Source: Rhodamnia argentea
Taxonomy: Eukaryota; Streptophyta; Magnoliopsida; Myrtales; Myrtaceae
NCBI RefSeq assembly: GCF_020921035.1
Contig: NC_063160.1
Coordinates: forward strand, 13,977,095-14,041,094
DNA length: 64,000 nt
Direction: 5' to 3'
Part shown: piece after piece, positions 10,890-22,957 of the stretch
Position numbering within the stretch: the stretch's first letter is position 1
Layout of the letters: each line of letters opens with the position of its first letter
Made by a program: the position numbers and the translations under genes
The notes under the pieces: model-generated
Seen by the model: only the letters and a program-made list of their open reading frames with translations
Told to the model about the DNA's origin: nothing
The model's database searches: none

Positions 10890-13349
10890 TCATAAGCCAA
10901 CTTTTGTAAACTTTGCCACGAAAAGTCCACTGGTTTGAGAAGTAGAAGGATTGAAGCGCAAAGTCTTGGGTAACCTCCCACTCTTGCAGGGCCAACTTGC
11001 TGCAGCATCAATCTCCTGCAGCACTGCCAATGGAAGAAAAGCTGAACTGCTGAAAGAATAAAGGTTTTCCTTCCAGTATAATGTCATTAAGTATTTATCA
11101 CAAAAAGACCACGTCATCAACAGTCATCAATTTTTCCCCCATATACTTTTGACTTCGGTGCAGAAGGAACTCACCAGCAGACGCGTTTTCCTTGAGGAAT
11201 CGTTCTACCACATCTTCATTTTGAGCAACAGTCAAACTGAGAGCAAGAACAAAAACAATTAAGCGATAGAACCAAGGCTGTGTTTTACCATAGGTAAAAG
11301 AATTGCAAAAACCTGCAAGTGCTGTAGACGAGTGTCCCACCAACTTTCAGCAACCTGAAGCCATTGATTAAGAGCTTTAACTGCAAGAGACAAATCGTGT
11401 GCCGTTGACAGATCCCAAAACTTTACAATTGCTTGCAAAATGCCAACAAAGCCCAGCTGGCCCAGAATCCCGCAACTGGAATTTATAAATGTCCATAAAG
11501 ATGCAAAAAACAACAGCAAGCACCAGAACTAGATTTTTCAAGAAGTTACTCTTTCGCTCTATCGTATCCTCAGACATAACATCAGAAGAAAATTCCAAAG
11601 ATACTGGTGCTGTTTTGTATCCTATAACCGTCTAGGTAATCCTTCTAATCTTTCCAAAGTAAAATTTTAATGTGTGAAAAGAGAGAAAAGAAGGAGACAC
11701 CCAGCCTGTACCAAACCTAGCAAGAGATCTTAATCAAATTACCTGGAGCAATGTCAGGTTATCTGTTCTCTCTGCATTCAGTACACGATGTTGAAGAGTT
11801 TCCCATCCCCACTGCTCAAACTTCTGAATATGCCTTATCGAACCATCATGAGTGCATTCTGCATCAACAAGAACCTAAAACCAAGTCGAACCAATTGGTT
11901 GCATTAACTAACGTTTCACAATAGCGAGCTCGCGCGAAGATAAGAGAAGGAAGGTGGAATTAGTTGGTTTGAAGAGGAGGAAAAGGATGTAGATATGCTT
12001 TTAACCTTGTCATAGCCGCAGTTCAGGGGCTCATTGTTGGACACAGTCTGATGCAACTCATCTTTGGTGAGGCCGACAACTCCAGAATGCTTCCCGTAGA
12101 ATATAATCTCAGGATATTGAAATCCTAGGCGAGACTTGGAAGTACCACTTTGTCGGGCTCTTGCTTCTCTTTTCCTCTCTTTCCATGGCCTCCTAGAAGT
12201 CCATTCTTGGAACGTTTGAACCTTTTCGTTTGTTGTGGATTCACCTGCATAACACTAGACAGGATATAACATCAAATATGTATCATGACACAGTATGTAC
12301 TACATGTTCAGGATGTCTTCCAGTTGGATTACATGATTTGTAGGAATGAACCCTAGCAGGAATCACAGAAAATGTCGTTCCATCGGCAACAAATAATCGG
12401 CATCGGTCACCTAGATCATACTTCTGCAGCATTGTTCTGCAAGCTGCCAAACGGTGTTCAGAAACATCAACACCAGTGACAGACCCCGAATGACCAAGAG
12501 CATCCAGAATCATGCAAAGTTTAGCACCTGAAAATACAAGGTCAGTGATTGATCAGATCAGGTGAGATGATGCCACCCGACTTAAATCAGCTACTCGATG
12601 AAACTATGGTCAAAACCCCAAAAGCACAAGCACAAGCCAGACAGAAGCTTCACGTGCAACCAAGTTGCTCATACGTGGCGAATCAAAATAATCATTTTAA
12701 ACCATAAATAAAACATTTTGACTAATGTCTTGTGGGAATAAGGCATACACCCGCCATTTTCTCGAGCATACAAATTGATGGAGATGAATAGAGAAATGCT
12801 CACCAGGAGCAGCGCAAAGATCGAGCACGTGATCTCCCTCAGTTATGCTCAAAGCCGAAACAGCAGCTCCAGAGGCAGCATCAATCCCATAAAGCTACAT
12901 TACCAGATTACACCTAAAGCATCAATCACTAGAACCTAATCCTCGCACAAAATTATCAGCAACCCATAAAATTAAACCTGCCAATTTCTTACTTTGCCTT
13001 CACGGTACGCTTTTGTACCAGCAATATGAACCCTTGGTGGAAGCGAATAAAAACCAGGCAACCAATCAACTCTCTCCGGCTCACACGCAAGCTCACCTTC
13101 GAGCTCTCGGAGACACGATTCGCTTCCAGGTTTCAACCTAACTCCACAATCGAACACAATTATAGCAACAGGAATCGCCCAAATGGGACAGCTACTCCAG
13201 TGAAGATTGAAGCAACAACAGCGACCAATTACTTACCTTATGTAACGAGGTACACAGTCGCCGGAGGCGTAGATCGAAGGGTCGAGGCCGTTCTCGCCGA
13301 GGAAGTCGAGGAATTCCCGCGGCAAGGGCGCGCCCGGAGCTTCGTCCAT
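10890..13349 (-). CDS. NOP2/Sun (NSUN) family RNA cytosine-5 methyltransferase
   Basis: Nine exons: 13237-13349, 12978-13137, 12804-12894, 12333-12527, 12006-12244, 11743-11874, 11313-11380, 11175-11236, 10890-11023. They give a 397-aa protein with consistent phases. It transfers methyl from S-adenosylmethionine to C5 of cytosine in RNA. Motif I is VLDLCAAPGAK (exons 3-4), followed by VTGVDVSEHRL. The motif IV cysteine is in VLVDAECTHDGSIRH (exon 6) and the motif VI cysteine is in GGTLVYSTCSLT (exons 7-8), then QNEDVVERFL. The DAEC motif differs from the common DAPC and resembles a plant-specific NSUN branch (AT5G66180-like, from memory). I chose the Met at 13347-13349 because a TATA-like box lies about 70 bp upstream. 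A Met at 13395-13397 would add 16 residues. The gene is head-to-head with MLO. The substrate (tRNA, rRNA or organellar RNA) cannot be told. Exon 4's end (12333) was chosen by phase. Confidence 0.9.
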
Positions 13350-13418
13350 CGGAATCGCGAGGTGGCGAAACCAACCACGAGCGGACGCCGCCTGCATCGA
13401 AGAAAGATTGAACCTTTG

Positions 13419-13428
13419 TTTTATAAAT
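13419..13428 (-). promoter_or_regulatory. TATA-like box of the NSUN gene
   Basis: The minus strand reads ATTTATAAAA about 70 bp upstream of the chosen ATG at 13349. A start site about 30 bp downstream would fall near 13390, which argues for the Met at 13349 over the one at 13397. The box abuts a GC-rich palindromic block. Confidence 0.45.
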
Positions 13429-13476
13429 GGCCCGGGCCGGTCCGGGCCTCGCCCGGCCCGCGGGCTGGCACGGGCT
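13429..13476. repeat. GC-rich palindromic block in the divergent promoter
   Basis: A stretch of about 48 bp is almost wholly G and C and contains overlapping palindromes such as GGCCCGGGCC and GGCCCGCGGGC. It sits between NSUN (-) and MLO (+), next to the NSUN TATA-like box. It could be a small repeat remnant or a structured 5' element. The rest of the 471-bp region to the MLO ATG at 13821 shows nothing I can name. Confidence 0.6.
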
Positions 13477-13820
13477 AGGACGCATTGTACTAACACAACT
13501 AGTGCACCGAACTCTCCTATTGTCTTGCTAGTTATATCTCATCAACCTTAACACTGACCCGTTCCCATCATTACTTACTTACAGAAACAACCCATGAATC
13601 AAGAACTTGTTTGATCATCTCGTGTTTGAGATCTCATTTTGTAATATTCAGGCATAACCCACCAAAGTAATGCCACCATTCTTGATCTGCCATAATGCAA
13701 TGATGATCCGTCTTCGCGCAAAAGTTTCAGCTTCAAAACTTGTTATTGTCAGTCTATGTTCTTGAACTTTTAGTCCTTTTTTAGGCGAATCTGTGTATTT
13801 GGGATAGAGCTTGAATCAGT

Positions 13821-16800
13821 ATGGAGGAAGCGGGAGGTGCATCGCTCGCCGAAACACCAACCTATGCGGTCGCAATTGTGATCAGCGCCATGATAGTGCT
13901 CGGCACCTTCTTCCAAGCTTCCTTGGAATGGTCTGCAAAGGTTAGCAATTATCACCATCTAGAAGATGATCATTTTCCTTGTACATTCGAGGACAGAAGT
14001 GTCTCTGTCCTGATTTTTCCCTTAGTTTGATGTCATGTCTATTTCCTTGTACTCAGTGGTTGGAAGAGAACAAGAGGAAAGCTCTGGCTGCTGCTCTAGA
14101 GAAGATCAAGGATGGTATAGCCCACCAAAACACTCACAATTGCCCTCATTTCGTTTCTTTTCCTTTCATTTTTGGGGGAATGTGTGCTCCTAACGAGGTT
14201 CCCCCAGAACAGAGCTTATGCTTTTCGGGCTTCTCTCGCTGCTGATGGGTCACTGGATCATGTACGTCGCGAAGATTTGCATCAAATCTTCAACCTCGAG
14301 CAGCCGGTTCTATCCTTGTGTGAGAGAAGATGTAATCAAGGCGCTGGAGAGTGTCGTCTTCCCAAGTTTGAAGAAGTTAAATGAATCAGTTTATAGCATT
14401 GACGTGGTCATAGGGAGAAAGAATCATTGTCCTAAGGTCACTCATATTGCCACATCCATTGGGTTATATTATTCATGATCTGTGTATAACTATGCTGTAT
14501 TGTTCAACATGTTATTTCTCTCTGTACTTCTGATTCTTGAAAGCCATGGTACAGCTACCGATGCACTGCTCAAAGTCGAAATTGCATTTGAAAATGTTAG
14601 TCCTAAAAACCATCTTATTTTGCCTTCTCGAGCCATTGCAAGCTGCAGGTGTCTGAGTCTAAACATCATAGAAGTCGATATAACTTAAGAGGTGGTGACA
14701 GTTTCCCTTGTGTGATGTAAAATCATAATCTACTTGCTCTGTGTCTGTCTATGAGACCTTACTCAGAAAAAAAAATATGAATTCTTCTTCAGGGGCACGA
14801 GCCTTTCGTTTCATATGAAGGTCTCAAGCAGCTTCACCGCCTACTGTTCGCCCTTGTCATTGTTCATGTATCTTACAGCTTCGCAGCCATCACCCTGGCA
14901 ATTACTAAGGTAATCAATGTTGTCAAGGGGATAACTTCTTGTTGAATCCCATAGTTTTTATAAGAGTTCTTCATTTCGCTGAAAACTATTTCCGCTGAAA
15001 AGATATATAGTTGGCAAACATGGGAAAACCACGCCAAGAGAATGGCCATTAAGGAAGGTAAAGGTGCTCCTATTTTCCCTCAGGAGCAGTTAATCTTCTG
15101 AAGTAATGTTTTGGGTAATGGTTACATGCTGAGGCGTTTCTTCACGTATCGTCCAGGATCTCCAAACAAGATGAGGATGATGAGATTGTCCACCTTCATT
15201 TTCCACCACACCTTGCATCCATGGAGCAAGGACAGAGTTCTTGTTTGGCTGGTATCGAGACAAATAACCAATCTTTCACACATACAGCAGTACACATGGC
15301 ATGTGAATGTACATAGCCTATGTTTTATCTTTCTTTTGGGTTTGAAATTCCTTCTTTAGTTATTAAAGCTTGTCTTGTTTCTATGCTAATAAAACGATTC
15401 TCCAAACAACTTTCATCTGCAATGGCATTGCTCCAAATGGTTTACTTTGACTTGTAGACATTTACCTCGAGATATCTCAATTGGCAGTCATACTTTGTTC
15501 GCAGCTTTGCTTCAGCCGCCAATTCTGGAGTTCTATTAACCGAGTGGACTACATGGCTTTACGGTGGGGCTTCATTACTGTAAGTGCTTTTATCAGCAGA
15601 GGTGAAGTTCTCCCGCTAATTTGACTAGTAGACGGAGAGTGGCTGAGTGGTTATCTTGTAGCTCTTGTATGGTCTGACTCTTAAACTGAAGTTCATCTCT
15701 TGCTCTTCCTGGCCTTATTTTCCGACGGTTTGTCTGAATTTGTTTTGCACAAATTTGGTTATCGTTCAGGTAAAGCAAATGAATTCATTTTACCGTACAT
15801 AATGATAAACTCGACGCTTTGCAATTGGACTAATCTGCTGTCTTTTTTCCTTTTTGAAAAAGAAGAAACTTACTTTTAATCGGAGTTGTCGCGTGGAATT
15901 CATTCTCATTACTGAAAATGCTAAGGCTTAAGGAATTGTAGAGAATTCATTTGCCATACTGAAGACTTTAAGAGAGGCTTCAAAGTGTCAATTAGACACT
16001 TGCATTTTGACAGCTAACTTTTCTGGAATTGTAGACTCATAAGCTTCCCCTATCTTATGATTTCCATAACTATGTGGTCCGGAGCATGGAGGAGGAATTC
16101 CGCGATATTGTTGGCATTAGGTAACCTATTTCTCTCTGCTTAAGGTTTGTACTGACTTAGTCTGCTGTAACTTCAGACAGTGTGAAACTTTTACTTGATT
16201 TACCAATTTGACCATATGGATACACTGCTAGAAGGCTGCATAACATGCTCTTCATATGCTCAAAATGCCCAATCTTGTTCTCCGATCATCAAGCTTAAGC
16301 TTAAGGATGTGGTGTGTGAACCAAAAGATGCTTCTTTTTGCCTTGATTACATTGAACTTTAAACTATTTGGACAAGTAGTGTTTCTTCAGATGCTATTCG
16401 ACAATCGGACCAAGAGATAGCCGGGATAGAACATTTAAGTCAGTCCAATTTTACTCAGCAAAGTTGTTACCTACACCACATCTCTATAGCTGCAGCAGTT
16501 TCCTATACTCGAAAATAGCTCTAGGCATTATCTACAAGTCTCAAATGAAACCAAACAGAACTCAATTGATTGTGTATAAGGAGTTAACCAAATAGCAGAA
16601 CACACTGTAGAACTGGAGAGGGGAAAAAAAAAAACACGGTCAATTGGAACCAGCTCTCAGACATGTAATAACGTACTTCTAGAGAAGCTAATGTGAAAGA
16701 GTGTATCGAAACAAAGATACACGGCAGTTATAGAAGGTACTTGTGCTTAACTCTTTAAAGATGAATGTCATGGCCTAGTTTTGTACTTAGGGGTCGATCC

Positions 16801-18964
16801 ACTCCACTCTTGTTCCTCTCTTCAGTGCAGCTTCACATTTTGCAGATTTCTTCGTCTCTCGGGAGTAGCTGCAGCAAGTCTTATTGCCTGAGCTAATTGG
16901 AGCTGTCTTTTTGGATTTTAAATGCAGGTTGCCCTTTTGGATATACGCGATATTCTGCATATTCTTAAATTTTCATGGTAATTCTCTCCTGGTCAGCTCA
17001 CATATCTTTGGAGGCTTTACAATCGTTTGGAGCAATACAACGGATTCGGTCTCACTTGTTAGACTTCGACTTGGCTCTTTCTTTTATTCACCAAAGGCTT
17101 TCTGTACCAACAAGTATGAAGTATCTATACAAGGAACTTCGTTTCTCTGTAAAAGAAAAAAAAAATTTGCTGAGGAGAATTCGGTACCCTTTCCAATTTT
17201 TTCATTTTCGATGTTTCATAGGAATAACAGAATGATATCTATAGCAGGCCCAATTAATGAGAAAAGGCTTAGTCCAGTGTTGTTGTTGCTTGTTAAAGCT
17301 TGAATCAGACGTGTTATTTTTCTCTTGACGTACTTTTTGCAGGAACCAACATCTACTTCTGGTTTTCCTTCCTTCCGGCAATTGTAATGTCCCAATCCTA
17401 ACACGGTCTCTGCTTTAAATATGACGATCGACTGCACGGAGCTTGTTCAATTCGATAACTTGCTTTCTTTTGTTCATGGGACACAACAGCTGATCCTTCT
17501 AGTTGGCACCAAGCTACACCATGTGGTGGCGAAGTTGGCAGTCGAGATCAGGGACTGCTGCCCATCCACAGGACATCATCATCATCATCATCATCATCAT
17601 CTTAATCTGCGGGACGAGCTCTTTTGGTTCGGCAAACCGAAGCTTCTCTTGTGGTTGGTGCATTTCATAACCTTTCAGGTAAATATCATCTAGAGAACTT
17701 ATCTGTTTCCCCGTAAACTAAAGACTACTCTTAGATGCAAGCTCAAGTCCTGCTCCTCCTCTTTAACTGACAGAACGCGTTTGAGATGGCAACTTTTATC
17801 TGGTCCCTGGTAAGAACTCAGAGAACTTTCAAGACTCCTATTTGAGAAAGAATCGCCGCAATTCATCTTTCTAGAGAATACATCGGCTTTAGGGGTTGCT
17901 TTACCATGTTTCAGTGGGAAATTCAGGGTGCTTCTTGTTTCATGGACAACGACAGATTCCTGGTGACCCGGTTAATATTCGGGTATATTCATTGCTTTTA
18001 CTTTAATTTTCGACACTTCTGATCTTCAGGAACCGCACATAATAATAGCATTATAGTTATTTTTTGTGCTTGATTCAGACTCATCACAAACTTTCCGTTC
18101 TTTGAAAGTTGTTGCAGTGTCGTTTCCCAGTTCTGGTGCAGCTTCATTACTTTCCCTCTTTACGTTTTGGTCACACAGGTTTGCTCTCTCTCTCTCTCTC
18201 TCTCAATAGCCATCGTCAATGTCATCATTGGTATCAAGGACACACTTCCACGACGATATCATAGACTAAGCCAGACATGGCTCCCATAAAAATCACCACA
18301 TGAACAGAGGCCGACAGACAGACTTCGCATGATTGCTGCGTAATCATCAGATTGACCAGCGTCACGACCGGTCAAGATCTCTGCAATTCCAAAATTGAAA
18401 TTAGCAGTTTTCACAAGATGCTTTACCACTTGCCAAATCTAGACTATCCGGCTTGAATAGAAGGCAGTCCATGTTAGGAATTGCAATCTAAAAGTTTAAG
18501 CTGGGTAAAAGGGCAATTATGTGTATATTAAGAGCATATAAACCCATTGTCAAGTGATGCGTGACGTTTCAACATTTAAGAATTCCGACAATTCTATATT
18601 GCTGCAGATGGGCTCAAGTTTCAAGCAGGCCCTGATCTCTGAGAACGCGAGGAGATCGCTCAGCATGTGGAAGCTGCGGGCCGGCTCCAGGAGTAGCTGC
18701 ACATCGTCCAGCTGGTCCCTCCTCCACGAGACCTTGGCCACGTCAACGAACTGCTCACTAGACGAGCAGGCCAGGACCTCCAGTTTCTCGACGAGTAGAG
18801 GCGGCTCTTTGAGGACCAAGATCCCACGCCGTGAGGCCGCACTATCCACCTGGGGCAGCCACGAGACCCCGAAAGAGCTTATTTCGGAAGATCCTTACCA
18901 TTGCAGTTCAAGTTCCGATGACTGCTCGGGGGGCGGCGGTGAGAAGAACGGCGAACGACACTAA
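13821..18964 (+). CDS. MLO family seven-transmembrane calmodulin-binding protein
   Basis: Fifteen exons: 13821-13940, 14057-14114, 14213-14436, 14793-14909, 15003-15057, 15157-15251, 15505-15579, 16035-16120, 16928-16977, 17343-17383, 17490-17678, 17774-17809, 17915-17982, 18118-18178, 18608-18964. They give 543 aa, typical for MLO. MLO proteins are plasma-membrane calcium-channel-like proteins used in powdery mildew susceptibility, pollen-tube and root responses. Seen here: [11 protein letters not shown] at the N terminus, [12 protein letters not shown] in TM2, FYPC and CPK cysteines in the first outer loop, [16 protein letters not shown] before TM3, [72 protein letters not shown] and [14 protein letters not shown]. 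The calmodulin-binding helix follows ([16 protein letters not shown]). The tail is Ser-rich. Nine histidines interrupt the third cytoplasmic loop. The sequence looks closest to the MLO4/11/14 group, but clade is uncertain. Confidence 0.93.
17574..17600 (+). repeat. (CAT)9 repeat coding for nine histidines in MLO
   Basis: Nine perfect CAT codons lie in exon 11 of the MLO gene, between CCPSTG and [10 protein letters not shown]. This places them in the cytoplasmic loop between TM5 and TM6. Perfect codon repetition points to microsatellite expansion. Confidence 0.97.
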
Positions 18965-19330
18965 CAGCTTCGTTACAGTTGCAGTCCACTTTCTAATCGT
19001 CATTAGAGAATCAACAGGTTTCTGATTCAATCTTTTCTCCAGACCCAATCCATCTTTGTACGAACCTTCCAATCGTTGATGAGTGGTTCAAGTCCAAACC
19101 TTTGCAAGCATGAAAAGCCATAGAAGTAACTCACCATGAATTACTCCGACCTGGACAGCAGTTGTAGGGTCAAACCGTGCGAAAGCAAAATCCTTAACAA
19201 ATCCAAAAGTCAAACCAGTTTTTGTCTGGAATCACTGTTTGGTCTGATTCTCAAAAAACCGTCGCGAAATATGGAAGGCCGTGACTCGATCAATCCAAAA
19301 ACCAGAGAAGAATTTATGCCTGATGAATGC

Positions 19331-19370
19331 CACGTAGGCCGTGCTGTATCCATTGATTGGCTGCCACGTG
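19331..19370 (+). promoter_or_regulatory. Two ACGT-core (ABRE/G-box-like) sites upstream of the ERD7-like gene
   Basis: GCCACGTAGG at 19330-19339 and TGCCACGTGC (palindromic CACGTG at 19365-19370) lie 340-375 bp upstream of the ATG. Paired ACGT-core elements are the classic binding sites of ABF/bZIP factors in dehydration- and ABA-responsive promoters, which suits an ERD7 relative. A TATA-like TATTTAATTAA follows at about 19448. The role is inferred from motif and family only. Confidence 0.45.
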
Positions 19371-19703
19371 CCCCCCCCCGCGCTCCTCTTCTCTCTCTCT
19401 CTCTCTGTGGCTTTTTTCACAGATTTCCGACATCCCCCACTCTTTTCTATTTAATTAATCAATTGATTGGCCATTAAGAATTCACCGGTAAAAGCGCGGG
19501 AAGCTCTCGAGACGGGACAGTTGATTTTAACCACCGTCCCCACCTCTGTCTCTCCCTCTTTCTCCCGCGGTCTCTCCACGTTCTTCGACGCTCTCTCGCC
19601 ATCTTCATCTTCTTCTTCTTCTTCTTCCTCTTCACCGTGAAGTCTCTCTCATCGCGCAAATCATCAAATCGATCCCTCACGTCGACGACGAGCCGGGGAC
19701 GCC

Positions 19704-22700
19704 ATGTCCTCTCACGCCTCCAAGCCCTCTCTCTACCCGGAAGTCCCTCGATCGAACCCCGAATCCTCTTCCCCCTTCGTCTCGAACCCTAACCCTGACC
19801 CCCATCCCTCCTCCTCGTCCAACCTCTACCCTTCCCTCGACATGAAGGACCTCGTCGAGAACCTCTTCCCCGACCACTACGGCCACGATCCCTCCTCCCG
19901 CCGCCATGGCGGCGACCCTGTCGGAGACGACCCGTGGTCGCCGTCCGCGCCTCCCGACTCCACCGAGGAGGTCCTCATCCGGGTCCCCGGCGCGATCCTC
20001 CACCTCATCGACAAGGAGTACAGCGTCGAGCTCGGGTGCGGTGACTTCTCCGTGGTCGCCCTTCGCCAGGGCGAGAACGCCGTCGTGGTGCTCGCGAGCG
20101 TGGCGGACGAGGCCCAGTGGCCCCTGACGAAGGACGAGGCCACGGTGAAGGTCGATGACTCACATTATTTCTTCTCGCTCAGCGCGGTGGACAAGACGAA
20201 ATCTGGGTCCTCGTCTGGGTCCGATTCGAGCGATGATGAGGGTAAGAAGAGAAGCGGGGCATCGGATGATCCGCTGAATTACGGTTTGACCTTCGCATCG
20301 AAGGGGCAGGAGGGGCTGCTGAGGGAGTTGGACGCGATTTTGGAGAAGTACAGTGCGTTCTCTATACAGAAAGTATCTCGAAAGGCGCAAAAAGGAGAGG
20401 CTTTGGATGTTTCTGTGGCAAAGGAGACTTCACCGGCGGAATTGGAATTGGACGGGAAGAAGAAGGAGATCATGGAGGATAGGTGCAGGGCATATTGGAC
20501 GACATTGGCGCCGAATGTTGAGGATTACAGTGGGACTGCAGCAAAGTTAATTGCAGCAGGGTCTGGACAGTTAATCAAGGGTATTTTGTGGTGCGGAGAT
20601 GTGACTGTGGATAGATTGAATTGGGGTAATGAGATTATGAAGAAGAGGCTGACTCCTGGAGAGAAGGCTGAGATCGATAAAAAAACACTTAAGAGATTAA
20701 AAAGGTATCGAATTGCATTAGCTTTTGAGCAATCATACCTGTGTTTTTGGCTGCATTCTAGATTTGTACTTTAAAATCTCGGTCTATAGTTTTTATTGGT
20801 GGATTGTGAGTAGGGACCACTTCAATACATACTTTCATATTAGATATTAATGCAGCCATTTTGAATTTCATATCGAAACAAGTTCATGGAATAGTGCTTG
20901 CCTTGATAAATACCAATTGATTATTTGTAGTAACGTGGCTTCATTTTCCCTTTAGGGTAAAGAAGATGACAAGGATGACCGAGAAAGTGGCATTAGGTGT
21001 TCTATCTGGGGTTATTAGAGTCTCCGGATACTTCACAAGTTCAGTGGCAAATTCTACAGTGGGCAAGAAATTTTTTGGTCTACTGCCAGGGGAAATGGTC
21101 CTGGCTTCACTTGACGGATTTAGTAAGTGAATGTGTTTAAGCTGCTAATGTGATTTAAGCAGATACTCTGCTAGCATCTGTTCCTGTCTGTTAGTTCTGT
21201 CAGTTTTCATCACTTTTTTAGCCCGTCTTTTCTACCTTGCACTATTCACTCTGACAATCAACTAATCAGTCTCACTGAAGATCCTGCGATAAGGGTTGAA
21301 TCCATTTGCTCAAGTCAGAAAATGCTTCAAGCCTTCACCAGCACTCTATTCTTACAGATATACTACTAATTTTCTTTCTTATTAATCTTGAGTATCAACA
21401 TTTGCGATTTTACTGTAATGCAGACAAGGTGTGTGATGCGGTTGAAGTGGCTGGAAGGAATGTCATGGCTACATCCTCTACTGTGACAACTGGACTTGTA
21501 TCCCATAGGTAAACTGTTGTTCAATAATATCTTTTGAAGAGTGGTTAGTTTGAATATCAAGGGATAGGATCCATAGACATAGTTCAGCTGTTGAAAGCCA
21601 AGTAAGCCACTAGTAAAGTTACGGGTTATGAAATGCAATGTAGGTTGTGATGATTTTTGTGGTTTACCGGTGTTTGCTGACCTTATCATGGATGGTATAC
21701 ATCATGGTCAACATATTGGAAATTTGGAACCCACTATCTCCATTCACCCATTATTAAAATTTCGATGTTGTAAATTCCCATGACAGTGGCATATATCATA
21801 AAATAAGGAGGATAAATAGTTTCTTGTTACCAGGTTTCTTTTTTGGGTTAAAACGAATGTCTTTATCAATATAAACAACAACACTGGGGAGATTAACCCT
21901 GCTACAAGCCCAATCATTCTGTAATCACATTGCTTTGTTTTAGAAAATTTTGGGCCTAATGCCCTAAAAAACCTCTAACTTTAGCTCTTGTCCTAATTAT
22001 ACCATTTGTGTCATAGAAAAAGGTACAATTCCAATTCTATCCTAAATTTTTATTTTTCCCATAAAAAATCTTAACTTTAGGTATAGCTCCAATTCTACCC
22101 TAAACTTATTTTTGTCTCGTAAAAAAACCCTCAATTTTAGGTCCAAAATTCTATCCTAAGCTTCTTCTTTTTTGTCTCATAAGCTCCAATTTCAATTTTA
22201 CTCTAATTCTTTTTTGTTTCATAAAATATCACCAATTTTTACCCGAGTCATAAATCTGCCTCCATTAACCCTCCATCAAAATCGCTCTTATTGATTTTGC
22301 GCTCGATTTGCGATCCCTCATGCTCGGGGATGTCCAGCTCTAGAGAGCTCGCGCTCAAGTAGCTCATTCTTGGGAGTTTTCCATTTCTCGATTGTCAATA
22401 AGAAATTTTGGACGGAGGGTTAATAGTGGTAGATTTATGACTCAAATAAAAGTTTGTGATTTTTTATAAGACTGTACAAATCTAGACTGGATAGTAAAAT
22501 TGGGACAACACCTAGAGTTGGGAGTTTTTCATAGGACAAAAACACTTTAGGGTAGAATTGTGATAGGACCTAAAGTTGAGGATTTCTTACGGGACAAAAA
22601 AAGTTTAGAGTAGAATTATGACTGGACCTGAAATTGGAGGTTTTTATGAGTTAAAAGGTAGAATTGGGACAAGGGCTAAAGTTAGAGGTTTTTTAGGGTA

Positions 22701-22957
22701 TTAGGCCGTAAATTTTGTACGTTAATTTTGCAAGTTGTCTACATTGCAGGTATGGGGAAGAAGCTGGCAAGGCAACACATGAAGGGCTTCATGCGGCAGG
22801 GCATGCTGTGGGGGCAGCATGGGCTGTTTTTAAGATAAGAAAGGCGTTGAACCCTAAGAGTGTTATTAAACCTTCTAACATTGCCAAGTCTACTGCCAAA
22901 GCTGCTGCTAAAGCTGCTGCTGCTGAGGCGAAAGCTAAAAGCAAGAAATCTAAGTAA
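19704..22957 (+). CDS. ERD7-like senescence/dehydration-associated protein
   Basis: Four exons: 19704-20704, 20956-21122, 21424-21508, 22750-22957, giving 486 aa in an unbroken frame. The N-terminal 80 residues are rich in Ser, Pro and Asp. An EVLIRVPGAILHLID..YSVELGCGDFSV segment (about residues 88-118) is the conserved front part of the family. The Senescence domain (PF06911 type) fills roughly residues 250-455, with GSGQLIKGILWCGD, MTEKVALGVLSGV, GLLPGEMVLASLDGFNKVCDAVEVAG and YGEEAGKATHEGLHAAGHA. The tail is a run of Ala/Lys (about residues 463-486). Arabidopsis ERD7 and relatives are induced by drought, cold and senescence and bind membrane lipids during cold remodelling. Two ACGT sites upstream fit stress control. 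Intron 3 is 1241 nt and holds a foldback element. Confidence 0.93.
21953..22707. mobile_element. Foldback MITE in intron 3 of the ERD7-like gene
   Basis: The left end GGCCTAATGCCCTAAAAAAC and the right end, read in reverse complement, match with one mismatch over 27 bp and continue with good similarity for about 50 bp. The interior is built of many short units of the form CTAAACTTTAGGTCCAATTCTACC on the left arm and their reverse complements on the right arm. Flanks carry an AAATTTTG direct repeat (21945-21952 and 22710-22717, the right copy two bases off the end), fitting an 8-9 bp target duplication. The element is 755 bp with no coding frame. The 8-9 bp duplication would fit a Mutator- or hAT-type non-autonomous element. 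Confidence 0.8.

Noticed and set aside
13026-13485. Plus-strand frame of 150 residues opposite NSUN exon 1
   Set aside because: It is the antisense shadow of NSUN exons 1-2, which carry conserved family motifs and correct splice sites.
18550-18849. Minus-strand frames opposite the last MLO exon
   Set aside because: They are shadows of the GC-rich, Ser-rich MLO C-terminal exon.
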